Positions 1 through 12,700 of a stretch of DNA of 64,000 bases are shown in pieces (positions within the stretch are counted from its first letter, which is position 1; each line of letters begins with the position of its first letter). Origin of the DNA: Atopsyche davidsoni. Lineage: Eukaryota; Arthropoda; Insecta; Trichoptera; Hydrobiosidae. Location: positions 7,715,001 to 7,779,000 of the forward strand of contig JAILWY010000026.1 in assembly GCA_022113835.1 (NCBI GenBank), in the 5' to 3' direction. The notes beneath the pieces are model-generated. The model was not told where the DNA came from. It made no database searches and saw only the letters and a list, made by a program, of their open reading frames with translations. The position numbers were made by a program, and so were the translations under genes.

Positions 1-1059
1 TGGGTCCATTCACTTTTGTTTCCGCCCCTGGTGCGGCCCTGCCTCCGTAATAACCGGAAATGCGATATCTTACTTTTCAGTTACACGCTTATTCAAATCA
101 TAACATGCCACCAGTAAAAAGGTCAATTTATAAATTTGCTTCGGATTGCATTTTTATTGTATTATATAAAAATAATAATAAAACTAAACTTGCCACAGTT
201 ACCTGGACGCAAACAAAGAAGTTTTTGTAACTTTATCGTGAAAGGTAAGGTTACAAAAACCTCGTAGAATTTCAATTAAAATAACTAAAGAAAACACACT
301 GCAAATACCACAGCTTCGTTATGTGATAATTTGTTTTTATTGTGGATAAAATAATAGGAAATAATTATTTATTATAGTTTTAATATATATAAACAAATTT
401 ACTTCCTAATAAGCATTGTACATTTGAAATGCGTTCACTTTTTTGTCATTGTAATATTTGATTTGACACTTGCGTTGTTTTATTTCTAGTTTGTAAGAGA
501 ATGTACAAGTATGATTTAAATAAAAAATAAATTGATTTATGAGAATGTTCGATTAAAAAGCACAATATGAAATAGTTCAAATAAGACGATAAAGAAACGA
601 CCGAAACCACATAAAATTGACTTAAAATAATGTGCTTATAATATGATCTTGTTAAATAATTATTTTACAAATTAATGCAATCATTTTAAATCTCCGTTTT
701 TTTTTTTTAAAACATTGATTACCCGTGTTATTGTAATTATAATCCTAGTAATTTAAACTGATCTTTTAGATTTTTGTAAATAATTATTTTATATTTTACT
801 CCATTGCGATCAAATATGTTACCGCGGAAACAATTATATCCTTGGTAAATATAATGTAATGCATATTTAAATACCCATCTCCCTCTCCAATCAGATAAAA
901 CTTTTGTCACTAATGTTAACAAAATAGGCTCCTACATTATTTTTCAATGATTCCCAGCCACGCACCGGAACATTATGCTGTTCGAACAAAACCTTACCGT
1001 GTCCAAATGAATTCCACTCAATTACAAGTAAAGGCCTGCGTGGACTCACGAGCTGCGAT

Positions 1060-2420
1060 GTTCCCTTCATGTGACATAAGCGCCCATCGCGTGCGAACAA
1101 TCACATGGCACATGATTGCAGCTTCGTCTTCAAACGCACGGGAGAATAAGAATGATTGTTTACGTTTGTGCAACAGTGATAGGCGGCGGAATAACAGTAC
1201 GGATCCATTTCGAGGCCCACAAAGGCGACGTTGCGTGCAGAGAGATGGAGCGTGGAGTTGACCGAGTCCGGCCAAGCGGACGCAGACCTCTGGCCAGTCC
1301 CCACGGGCGTTCAATTACTGTGCATTATTACTAATAAGTCTCGTATTGAGATCCTCTTTGCTTTTCATATAATTATCAATTTGAAAGTGTCAAGTTTAAA
1401 ACACCTTTGAATGTCTTCGTACACATGCAAATTTGCATTCGTTTTTAGAGTCCAATGGCTAGGTACGATCAGTTATAATGGATAACTTACAGTTACCGAC
1501 CGAGTCCATTTATTGCACGGTGAGTACGGTCTTTTGTATTACTGCCGAGTCTCGTATTAAAGTTTTTTCAGTTATAAATTTGAATGTGTCAAGAAAGTTT
1601 TTAAGCTTGAAATTTCTTCATAAATTTGTATTAGTTTTTTAAGTTCAATGGTTAGGTATAACTTGTGAGGAGTATGCCGAATTATTATACAGCGCGATGA
1701 GTATGGATCTCTACCCAATAGAGACTAGGGCTTTCTCGTAATTATTTACGCAAAAGTGTCAAGCTTGAAGCACTCGCTAATGTCTCCATAATGCTGGGTA
1801 CTGCAGTGCGCTGAAGCGTGGAGTAGCCGAGTCCACTACAGGCAATACTCGCCGCCCATTATTGCCGTCGAGTCCAGTATTGAGGCTCTCCGGCCCCGGG
1901 CTTTCTCGTGATTGTTAACATGAAAGCGTAGAGCTTTAAACACAGTTGTAAATGTTTTAATTTGTGTCCGTTTTTACACTAATTTGAACATTAAGTCCAA
2001 TGCTAACGCGCGTGATGATATTTGTAACTCTAGTTTCTTTTCTTCACTTCGACTCTACTACATTTGAATAAATCCTGACTGCCGTCTATTGTATATTCTT
2101 TGATTGAGCTTATTATATGAGTTAAGTCCGTTGAACATTATCGTTCACCTCCCATTTCTGTCAGGAGTCTTATTCGTTATACTTCAGCCTCGGGTGGTGT
2201 TGTGATTATTTAGTTAAGCCTTGCCATGGTAAACTCGCATGCATCCGCCCGTTGTGTTGCAGCCAGCCGTGGCTGCCGCTCTCCGCCCATCGCCGTCGGG
2301 CATCTTATTAAGTCTTAACTCGAACCTTTGTTGTGATTGTTTACTCGGAGGCGCGAGAAAGTGTCACGACTTCTTTAAATACCGTTTTAGACGCTACGGG
2401 CCGTCCGCTGTGTCTTCACA
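1060..2420. repeat. Degenerate tandem array, about six units of 150-280 bp
   Basis: Recurring landmarks, in order: gcgtggagt..gaccgagtcc, gtctcgtattgag, a ttctcgtgattgtt-like word, gaaagtgtcaag, and gtccaatggctagg. They appear near 1250-1480, 1548-1670, 1720-1800, 1868-2000, and more weakly near 2170 and 2296-2370. Unit length varies because of indels. The open frames across it are by-products of the higher G+C content. Confidence 0.65.
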
Positions 2421-3750
2421 CGATCGCATCCGGCGTTAATCTGGGAGGAAATGTATAATGAGCTGGTTTTCCGCATTTAGATTGTCATTTCATAATGTAA
2501 GCCGCATGATGTATTGAGTACTGACAAAAAACTCCTATCTTCCTCGCATTTGTCTGTTATTTTGCATATATCAATACTTATTGGATTAGTGCTATCGAAA
2601 TTAAGGCTATTTACAATCAACCTTCTTTATATTCAAGTTGCAAAAAAGTTTTATCTGCAAACCTTCGTTTTATACCGCCAGACTTTTGAAATCTCTAAAA
2701 CATCACCTAAATATATTTATATATAAAAACATTTGAGTAAAATAAGATATCATAAAATATCAATATCTCATATAATGCCAAAGTTTATTTTAAAGGAAAT
2801 AATGTTTGAGATATTTTAATTAAATGTAATCACCAATTTATATGTATGTATGTCGACACTGCTATTTAATACTTTTGGCAACATAGATATGTCAGTTCTT
2901 TAAAGTAAATGTAAGGAACATTTTCTCAGTTTATAGCCGCAAGGCAATCATCTCTAAGTATAATGTTGAATACGATAAATCACATTATACCGTAGAACAA
3001 ATCAGAGCTCATACCAATTACACGTTTAATCCCACTTAAGCTCGTTATTCCAACTGTCGACTTAAGTAACTAATGCATTCTTTAATTTCATTTCATTTAT
3101 TCATCAATGCAGACAGTACCATGAAGTAAACATTACGCTGTCAATAAATAAGCAATGATAATTCTTTTAAAAAAATAAATGATCGTTTGCAAATGCTCAC
3201 GCAAATTTGTGATTAAAGCGTGTTTTTTTCAGTCAAGCGTTCGAAATTGTAGACTAGAAAACATTATATTTTTATTTGAACTACTTACTTTCTTTCTCTG
3301 CCCAATATTTTATTCGGAATGAATCACAGTTCAGATATTTTGCATACAATTATCATTAAAAGATTAATTTCGATTTCGTGTCTGAATTATTTAAGGTCAT
3401 GTCTGAGCGCGTTTTCAAATGTCAACACGATTGTTAATCTGGAAACAACGAATACGTTGAGCAAAGGAATTTTCGTGTTTTACATGGTATGAATGCACAC
3501 CCACGTAGACGTGCCAGCATGGCAATTTAAGCTTTTGTAAAAACTAATCACCCACGCTTTAAAAAAAAATCTATGCTAAAATGTATAAGCAAAAGAAAGC
3601 CGGATATGCACGACGCGTATGTCATTCGATTTGTTGTCGTGAGGACTTTCTTAAATATATTTGTGCTATTTTTATTATAAACAGGTTCAGCCGTGAAAAA
3701 AACAGCTTTTTTATAGATTATTTGGCTTCTTGTGTATTGAGGTGCATTGG

Positions 3751-3840
3751 GTTTTCTGTACTCCGACGTAGCGGTCCCCGTGATGGAACCAGGGATTTAT
3801 CCCTGTAGCAATAGGTCCGAAACGTCGGAAAACAGAAAAC
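3751..3840. repeat. 90-bp inverted-repeat element with GAAACGTCGG motif
   Basis: The outer arms gttttctgtactccgacg and cgtcggaaaacagaaaac are complementary with two mismatches; an inner hairpin agggat/atccct sits between. The right half contains ggtccgaaacgtcgg, a word common in arthropod retroelement ends. It could be a small MITE or the self-folding end of a larger lost element. Confidence 0.5.
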
Positions 3841-4950
3841 TTAAAGTAGTTCAACACTTTCTATATGTTTAAGTCATCATCAGCTTTAATATTTAATAAT
3901 TAGTTACTGAGACAGTTGACCCTTGTGGCATTAGAAAAAATATTTTTTCCTGCAATATTGTTAAATTTAATTCATTTATAATAAAATAAAACTTCTATGA
4001 AATTCAACATCAAAATACTGAGACATTGAAAATAAAAACTAATACCTTTTATTTTATTAAATTATATACTTTAAATATGCCATAAATAGCTCCATTGCTA
4101 ATGGCGACTTACTGTTTTGTTTTGCTGCATCGTTATTCATATAATCTTACTTTTCAAAGTTGATTTAAAGTTTCGATGGGACAAGATGGAGTCAGCACGA
4201 CGCGGGAGAAAGTGTGTCTTTTCAATTCTTCCTTATAACGATGACGACGCCGTTTGCAATACATTATCATTTCCCTTCTGCCAATTGCACACAATGCACT
4301 GGCAATTTTTTTTCATTTAGTCAGTTCATCATTAGGTAGTTTGACATCTCGTAAGAAACTAACGATGCAACGTGCTTGTATGTACCTAATTAATATATTA
4401 TAGTATCAACGTTGTATAATATATAGAGGAAAAAGTCTGCTCTACGTAAACTCTATTCATAATAATAATAAAAAACAAATCAGTGCTAGATTAAAGTATA
4501 ATTATAACAGAATAAGTTTTTTTCCATAAGAATGATTATTTGCTACCTTTATGTGTACCTAATCTTTGATTTTTATTTTAAAAACCTTTTTATATACAGA
4601 AAATTATGAATGATTGTTAAACTAAAAAAATAGAATACAAACTTGTTTCACGAAACAGATGATTTTATGCCATCGTAAGAATTGACATTATTTAAATGTT
4701 ATATTATTTATTTTAGTTTATCAAATGTCTTTTCATATTCTCATAAGACGTCATTAAATTGATTAATTACTATGGATTCAATGTTATGTTCTCTGACTAA
4801 ATTATAAATTTCAATTTTGTTAATAAAATGCATCACATTAACATTTAGTATTAATTCATTCAAATTCATTGCTATAAGAGTTAGACGTTTAAAATTTTAT
4901 TTCATGTATTTAATATTTATATTTAATTTTTATTTATGTTTCCTTTTTAA

Positions 4951-5047
4951 TTTTTTGACGTGACTAGTTTCGCCAATATGCAAATTTCGCATCTTCCGCT
5001 TGGAGCTACGAATCTAGAATTTTGGCGAAACTAATCGTGTCAAAAAA
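4951..5047. repeat. Inverted-repeat element with two GGCGAAAC arms
   Basis: The arms at 4952-4975 and 5022-5046 are complementary with four mismatches over about 25 bp. Each arm, read outward, gives ttggcgaaact then a (t/a)gtc or (t/a)tcgtc word. The sequence that follows on the right (ctgtcaaaaatatt) resembles the ends of the elements near 39.3 kb and 42.3 kb, so these appear to be one family. Confidence 0.55.
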
Positions 5048-6449
5048 ATAAAAAATTTGAACGTCAATAAAAGTATTTTCTGTCAAAAATATTTATTTTA
5101 CATAATAAATTTGTTATGATAAGTGTGCATATTTTAAAAATGACGGTAAATTTATGTGCCATTTTTTTTCTTCATTATGTGGTTTTTTTTAGTTATTAAA
5201 ACCCGTTGATTAAAAGATTCATCTACTTGATTTGAATCATTAAAATATAAACATATAGGTCCGTCCGGTACAAACTCTTCAACGTAACGCCAGCAAAACG
5301 TGTTATTTATGATAAATGAATTTTTGCAATCTCCGCATTCATACACGCGGAGCATCATTTTATATAAAAACCAAATTCAAAAGTCATGGTTATGATTACT
5401 TTTAACTGTTTCATTCCGGATATAGTAATTATTTTAAAAAATCATTGAGAGCACAAGCATTACCTTTATATTAAATTTAAATTACTAATAATAATATAGT
5501 CATTGAATAATTGCATGTTTCACAACCGACGGCATTGGTCAGCGAACTTAGATAATATTTTTGTTATTTTTAAATATATTTTGTTGACAATTTTGCGCTT
5601 ATTTTTTATATAGTTAATAAGGTAACCCTGATAATTTTTTTGGAATTAAAAAACCCAGAGAAACCTACTTTTTGTTCTAATAAAATTAGAAAAAAAATAT
5701 TTGAGTAGGTCAACTAACGAGGAAAGAGATAAGATAGTTGAACAAGTAATTATAATAAATGAGATTGGTTTAATATTTGATATATTTCTCACCATGCTTT
5801 ATATTTTATCCGACCACTATCATTCAGGATGTATCGTATGAATGGTGCATTATTCTAACGGATATGGAAAAGGTCAAACAATTCTCAATACATAGACACT
5901 ATCCGTATATTCCATGTCCTGAGTTTGTCAGTCAACTCGCATTAGTGTTCTTGGATGTAAGATTATTTGTTTTGATAATGTATTGTAAAGTCACTAATTT
6001 GTTGCATACCCACCTTCATGTAATATTTCTTACATGGTTTATAAGAAATATGTTTATTTGTATTATTTCTAATACATATTTTTTTCCAAATGGAATCTGC
6101 TTGTGATATTTTATCCACGTTATTGGTCTTGGGGTTCAGCTTTATGTACGTCATAATGTTTATTTTTTTACCATCAATATTCCGTGTATACTTCAGTGAT
6201 ATTTCTTCAAGCCTTGTGTTATAAATGGAAGTTGTAGATACACGTGTCATACCGATTCCGTAATTTTATTCGCGCCTAGTGACAATTGGTCCCGGACATT
6301 TCAAACGTACGTCTACTGATAAATAATCATTAAATTGAATACTTCACTGGTAAGTACTCGATATATTGACTGTCAAATTAAATAAATGATCGTCACACAC
6401 AGACACAAATACCCAAAATCTACAACACGAATTCAACGAACAGTCGTTG

Positions 6450-6489
6450 AAAAGATATTTGATTGCTACAGAGCAATCAAATATCTTTT
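6450..6489. repeat. Perfect 18-bp hairpin with 4-base loop
   Basis: Arms 6450-6467 (aaaagatatttgattgct) and 6472-6489 are exactly complementary, with the loop acag. No T-run follows that would suggest a pol III terminator, and the stem is too short for a typical microRNA precursor. Confidence 0.8.
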
Positions 6490-6677
6490 GATAGTAGATG
6501 GAAGGTGTTTTCTTTTAAAATATATAATAAAATAAAACAATAAAAAAGTGTGTGGTTATGCAATTTGTCTTGTGCTTCTATAGACTTCACGCTATTCTAA
6601 TGTATATACTTAAACCGTGTGTAATAATTTATTATTATGTATTTTTTAAGTAACAAAATAAATAAATTACAGCAAAG

Positions 6678-6812
6678 TAAACATTGGTTTAAGAATAATT
6701 ACATACATTTTAATGATAGTGCTCCATATGTTTTCGTGAGGTAAAAAATAAAAACTGAACCGCAGACAAAGCAGGGCATAATGAGTGATTTGGCTTCCTA
6801 GATCAATGAGAT
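6678..6812 (+). repeat. Solo divergent copy of the 9.7-10.8 kb array unit
   Basis: It shares aaacattggtttaagaat, attacatacattttaa, tcgtgaggtaaaaaataaaa and gatttggnttcnta with the array unit near 10500-10690, in the same order and orientation. It therefore marks a dispersed element of which the array is an amplified form. Confidence 0.65.
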
Positions 6813-8952
6813 AGATACAAAATGAATTATCTAAATCGAAATAGAAAAAAAATCGTGACTCGATTGTTTGAACCGCAAGGTCAGAAGTCCGTTCACGTAG
6901 TTGCCCAAAATGTCACAACACAACTTTAGAAAAATGAAAGGCCAGGCAGGGGTCAATGGATTCAGTCGAAATGCGCATTAACTCCCAAACGAAATCATTA
7001 CACTAATTACTAATTAAGCTTTACAACTTATTCGAGAGTAAATGAGTATAATTTGGAATGAACTGATGCAAGGAGGTCGGGTTTCGGTTCTACTCGCCTG
7101 TAAGCAACAAAAGAAAATTCACAATTAATTTAATTTATATTTGGATTAACATTTCAGCAATATTTCAGCTATTCTTTGAATCATGATATTTTAAACCTAG
7201 CCTGACCTGACAAACGATACTATGCAATATGAAATAATATCTTTATTATTGTGTTGTATAAGACATTGTTTTTATTGCTGACATTTAATTATCCACAAAC
7301 AACCAGAAAAAATGTTTTGATTGATCGCAGATACTGTTGTTTATATTAATAAAAAATAAGAACGCATTTATTAGGCGGAAATTGGCTCGCTAAAATAGAT
7401 TTGCACCGTTGATTTAGCAATGTATTATAGATTTAATGATATAATTTCCTTTCTTCTCTTTATATAATCAGATTTTTTAAATCCTATCTCGTATATGAAG
7501 GTCCTTTACGGCTGGTGAGCCAGTCGTGTTGTCAGCTGCAGCACAATCTCCTAAAAACGCCTGTCTCTCCCCATGAAATAAAGTCTTCTGTCCAAGCAAT
7601 AAAGCATTCATTTAAGAGGCGATATGTTTCACTAACATACCAGGCTTATATCCAAAGAGATACAAACAAAGCATTGCTCATTTTTATATTTTCTTCAATG
7701 TTACAATCGGATAATTAACAAAATTGATTGGAAATAACCAGTCGCACAGTAGAGCATTTAAATCGCTTTATAATTAAAATTATTCGGCATTACACTACGG
7801 CAATTATTTATTATTAGTTGTGAGTTGATATTTTAAATTATTGATCACGCTAGCCCATATCCTCTACATGCATCATCATCATATCTTACATTCCTTTTGT
7901 CTTTTGTAGCTACTGAGTATTCTTAAATTTAATAATAAATAATATAAGGAAAAAAACTATTCTATTAAATCTTATTTCAATCGATACATTAATAGATAAA
8001 TCATTCACAAAAATACTATTCAAAGAAATTGAAATAGCTTTCACACTTAAATGGTGCATTATTACTTAACTTTTGTCAATGTTTTAGTAAAAACTTAAAC
8101 GATTAAAACGCTCTTATTGTTTCGGTGATAAATCTCAGCGGTCTCGTAAAACATTTTGTTTTATTTACATGTATATAAAAGATCGCTCCGAAATAAATAC
8201 CTCTAATCTTAATACTTTTTTTAAATTGGAAGCCAAATATTTTATTAAATTTGAGTAGTGTACGGTTGGAGCAATGCTATAACGGTGCTCAAATAAACGC
8301 TCGCTAACCGGTTTTTGTTTTTACGGACCAACCTTGACCCCGAATCGGGAATAGCGTGATTTTCAAAATCAAATTACAGAGAAGAGCATCTCATATATAA
8401 GAAAGAAATACCATAAATCGTTATTAATAACGCAATTGTTCTTTTAGGTAATGTACGGAGTGCTGTACAGTTATTTCGCCCGAGTCACGAAAGTGCGACC
8501 TTAAAAACGCTGCTTTTTGTGGCTTGGAATTTCGAATCCAATCGCTTTCTTATGTATTGGCGGAGTGATTAAAACGACCTCTAGTAAAATACTGTTTTCG
8601 ACTTAAAAAGCTTTGCGCTAAACTTGGAAAAAGTGGCAATGCTTTTGGGGGGTGATCTAGAAGAAAAAAAGCACTTATACAAATAAGTATCGACAGCTGT
8701 AAATAAATTGTTGTTAACCATAATATGTATTTATTTAGTACAGATAAATAATATATATTTGTAGTGTTGTGCAAAAATAACTAAAAAAATACGATGATGC
8801 ATTCAATAAAAGGTAATATGTACACTAATTTAAAAATTATTTAACAAAAGCCATAAAGATAATAATCGTTAATCTCTGCGGATACGACTGGTTGAACATA
8901 AAAAAAAGATTAAACAAGATTAACAGTGCACTTACCAAGTTATAGATCGATA

Positions 8953-9350
8953 ATGATTAAGTACATTTTTAAAAAAATTGAAATTGATTAAAGAAACTCT
9001 TAGAAAAATATCATCGTGATTTGTGTGGGATTTGAACCTACATCCCCAAGCATACATGGCCGGTGCATTACCAATTTAATTGGCATAATAAGTACGTTGT
9101 TTCATTTATATGATATGATTGTTAAAAATTCTTGCTTGGTACTAGTGATTCGTTGGTATAATTGGTAATGCACCGGTCGTGTAAGCTTGGGGGTGTGGGT
9201 TCAAATCCCACACAAAGCACGATGATATTTTTCTAAGAGTTTCTTTAATCAATTTTCTTGATTTGATAAAATGTACTAAATCATTATCAATCAATCAAAC
9301 CTGTATAGGCAAAATCGTACTTCATGTAAGACGGTCTTCACAAAAATCAA
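8953..9350. repeat. Foldback element with tRNA-like arms (copy A)
   Basis: The left arm (about 8953-9085) and right arm (about 9155-9287) are inverted copies of one sequence: a tRNA-like segment, cgatgatatttttctaag, tttctttaatcaat, and a gtactnaatcattatc end. Between them is a core of about 70 bp. A tail with cctgtataggcaaaatcgta and agacggtct follows on the right. The same family occurs at 43355-43560 and 43845-44155. Confidence 0.75.
9147..9219 (+). repeat. tRNA-Thr(UGU)-like cloverleaf in foldback copy A
   Basis: The 73-nt segment folds as a tRNA. Acceptor stem: 5 of 7 pairs. D stem GTAT/ATGC. Seven-base anticodon loop CGTGTAA. Variable region of 5. T stem GTGGG/CCCAC with a TTCAAAT loop. 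A box (tggtataattgg) and B box (ggttcaaatcc) are present. Position 33 is G, not the universal T, and the acceptor has mismatches, so it is likely a SINE head rather than a working tRNA. Confidence 0.6.
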
Positions 9351-9531
9351 TAATAAAGTTATTGATCAACTATTAAAAAAATATTTTAAATTATATTGGA
9401 CTGGTTTTGTGATGGTGTCAATTGTGTTCAATAACCAACGTGTGGGTCATGATTGTCAATCGCTTCGGAAACCGTTCAAATGTCGCAAAAATCATATAAA
9501 ACGAGCAAGCAGGTCATGGGCGATAACTCAC

Positions 9532-9724
9532 ATCCGAGGTAGACGCACACGGCCGACACCAGCAGGAAGACGAAGAAGCCAGCGAGGAGGGCGCAGCCGC
9601 AGCGGCAGCCCGAGCTGAGGTTGCGGCGCGTGAAGCGGATGTCCGAGTCGCAGGACACCGTGGAGCCGGGACCCGCGCGCGCCCGCCCCCGCCGCGCCCC
9701 GTACGCCGTGTTCAGGCTCGACAT
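9532..9724 (-). CDS. Transmembrane exon of the membrane protein gene
   Basis: The acceptor gttgttgcag ends at 9725; the donor GGAT|gtgagtt starts at 9531. Both are near-consensus. Within 193 bp of G+C-rich sequence only one frame yields a sensible protein: a basic, Ser/Gly-rich stretch followed by a Cys cluster and a 20-residue hydrophobic helix. The first codon is ATG, but as the exon sits behind a splice acceptor it need not be the start. Confidence 0.8.
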
Positions 9725-12700
9725 CTGCAACAACACAGCTGATCAGCACACATCGCACCCTTGCACTTACTACGAGTATATAAGGTCAGTTCGTAGGCTT
9801 TGACATCCGGTGTTATTGAGCTGCTTGAAGCTTTCAAACCTCTGATCGGGCCAGCTCGAATACCGCGAATCCCTGAAGATGCTCCTAGCAACAGAATGAT
9901 GTAATAAACATTGATTTAAGAATAATTACATAAATTGTAACGATAGCACACATCAAAATCAGCACACACCACACCCTTGCAGCCCCTTTATAATGTGTGT
10001 TCGTAGGGTTGAAGTTTTCAAACCTCTGATCGGGCCAGCTCGAATACCGCGAATCCCTGAAGATGCTCCTAGCAACAGAAACGATGTAATAAACATTGAT
10101 TTAAGAATGATTACATAAATTGTAATGATAGCACCCAAAATCAGCACACATCACTCCCTTGCAGCCCCTTTATAATGTGTGTTCGTAGGGTTGAAGTTTT
10201 CAAACCTCTGATCGGGCCAGGTCGAATACCTCGAATCCCTGAAGATGCTCCTAGCAACAGAAATGATGCCAACAGAAAGTTGGAGTTACCAATACCTCCA
10301 AAGTTTGTTATAAACTGTAATACACATTGATTTAAGAATAATTACATAAATTGTAATGATAGCACACATCACACCCTTGCAGCCCATTTATAATGCTTGT
10401 TCGTAGGCTTGAAGTTTTCAAACTTCTGATGGGGCCAGCTCGAAAACCTCGAATCCCTAAAGATGCTCCCAGTACGGAGACAAAAACGTGTATTATAAAT
10501 TGCAATAAACATTGGTTTAAGAATAATTACATACATTTTAATAAAAGTGCATTTTAAATAAATTTTTCGTGAGGTAAAAAATAAAAACTCAAAATCAACA
10601 CACATCACACACTTACAGCCCCTTTATAAGGTCCGTTCGCAGGTTTTGATATCCGTTGTTATTTGATGATTTGGTTTCTAGTGTGTTTAGCTGTTTGAAA
10701 TTTTCAAACTTCTGATGGGGCCTGCTCGAGGGGCTTAATCCCCTGAATATGCTTGGGGATAAAAGCGTTGGGAGACTGAAATCTTCAAGCAGCTTAATAT
10801 CCAAAAAACGCAATCATTGAATTCATACGGTGCTTTTAAATTGTATACAATGACACGATACATACTCGTATAAACTCTGAAAATAATAATATATAGTGAT
10901 ATTTACTTCATTTCTTATCGTTGGTACAAATATTTCTAAATCTTTTAATTTAAAGTATCTACGGATAAAAATGTTTTTTTTTTTATCAACATCAAAAAAC
11001 CATATTTTACTATAAAGTTAAAGCAAACATTTATACGATAACACTAAAAATTATACATAATGTAAAACGTATTTTTGCTACGTTTAAATTCAATTTTATA
11101 AAATCCCATATCTCTTTCTTGTGGCGATGATCTGCAAGTTATATTGTTGCCATCGTATAAAATTTCTCCACAGAAAGAAAGGGTAGTGCTGCACTGTAGG
11201 AAGAGCATTGTATGCGAATAGGTCGTAATTACAATGATTAGGTTTGCATGTTTTTGTGGAGCGTGGGGAACATCGCTATTTTCTCGTCGACCGAACCGTG
11301 ACGATTTAACTGATACATTTTGAAGCGATCGGCTCGACGCATTTTCTTTTCGCAATTCGCAAGAATGACTCGTTTAAAATCACTTTAAATTGCACAAGTA
11401 TAGTATGTTTCTGCCGGTAGTAGAAATCACTTACCTAGACCGACACGTCGCCGTCCTATAAAGCAATGAGTAATTTTATTTATTGAGTTTACTGCGCTTC
11501 TGTTTTATGTGTCCGTTATGTTCTACTAATATCCGAGCCGCATGCCATCGTTCATCGGTAATTTCCTCTATTTTTTTGAATTGCTAATTATCTAAACAAC
11601 TCAACGTTGCAATTATTAACACTTTATTAATACGTGTTTTTTTTTATTGTAAGCTATATTTACTATTCGCATTTGGACTAGATACTACGTGTATTTAAAA
11701 ATAAATATAAAGTTGTAGATAATTTTGTTTTCAATATATATTTTTAAAAAATAGCAAGATGTCTTGATTTACAATGGACTTGGAGGGGTTTGCAGTAAAA
11801 TGCGACAGTTCAAAATTAAATTGTAGCTTCCCAAGTTTATTTTGTAGTATTCATTAAAATTATCTCACGTTTTGGGTTCAATGGGCATGAAATAGTCCAG
11901 GTTACCTCAGACAATCTGCTCGGTAACGCACGGCCTGCTCCGAGCAACCGAAGGTTAGAGCAAAGGAAATAATAGATGGAACAGACAATGAAAATAAATA
12001 TAGACTCTTTATTAAGAGACAAGAAGTATAGAAAAGCGTGAGTGCTGGATTAAGACAGATTGAATCTATCGAGTCATCAGGTATCATATCGGTATGGGAT
12101 TGGCCTAACCTTTTGACGGATCAAGTTTAATTGGATGCAGTGGTAGTTTCCTAAGAGCCTGTCCAGGTCCATTACGTTCGAAGACAGAGTGGCATTTTGT
12201 ATTAAAGTGCTAGAGAAATTCGGACAAACCGATCGTTCGCTGGCGGAACGGACTGGATTCTGTAATATTTGGTAAGGAACTGTATCTCGACATAATGATG
12301 TTATTCAAGTCGATATTGAGACCAGTCGTTTACGTGACTTAGTTACGTTCTGATAGGTGCGTTTTGAAACATCATAATTGAGAAAAGTCGACTCGAAGGC
12401 GGTTGATTGTATCGCTTATTTTTTTGTTGGTTAGTAATTTTGCACGTTCTTATTAATTTGTCATTAAAATATTTTTTAAATAATACGAATCATAACGCTT
12501 ATTAAATTTTACTACTAAGCGCTTACACATATCTAGTATTAATGTTGCGTTGCGTTAAATGCACAATCACAATTTATTTTTACTAAAAATGATAAATATA
12601 AAAAAATTGAAAATCAATTTAAGGCGTGTCTTTTTCGCTCTTTGCTTCTCCTCGTATCATGAGTAGTATGTTTTGATGATATAGGAACATTCCGACCATG

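Larger units (their letters stand above)
1..9531. other. Intron or distal part of the membrane protein gene; no coding exon found
   Basis: AT-rich DNA. I found no exon with flanking splice sites and a usable frame that would follow the phase-1 donor at 9531. It holds the degenerate tandem array at 1060-2420, hairpin elements at 3751-3840 and 4951-5047, a solo repeat unit at 6678-6812, a perfect hairpin at 6450-6489 and the foldback element at 8953-9350. The first 45 bases are unusually G+C-rich and may be the edge of an old mobile element. Confidence 0.6.

Noticed and set aside
1018..1314. 98-codon minus-strand frame as an exon of the membrane protein gene
   Set aside because: It lies in a degenerate tandem array, has no splice sites, and a competing frame is open on the other strand.
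11044..11355. 103-codon minus-strand frame
   Set aside because: No splice sites, no domain and an AT-driven end; possibly conserved non-coding DNA but not supported as coding.
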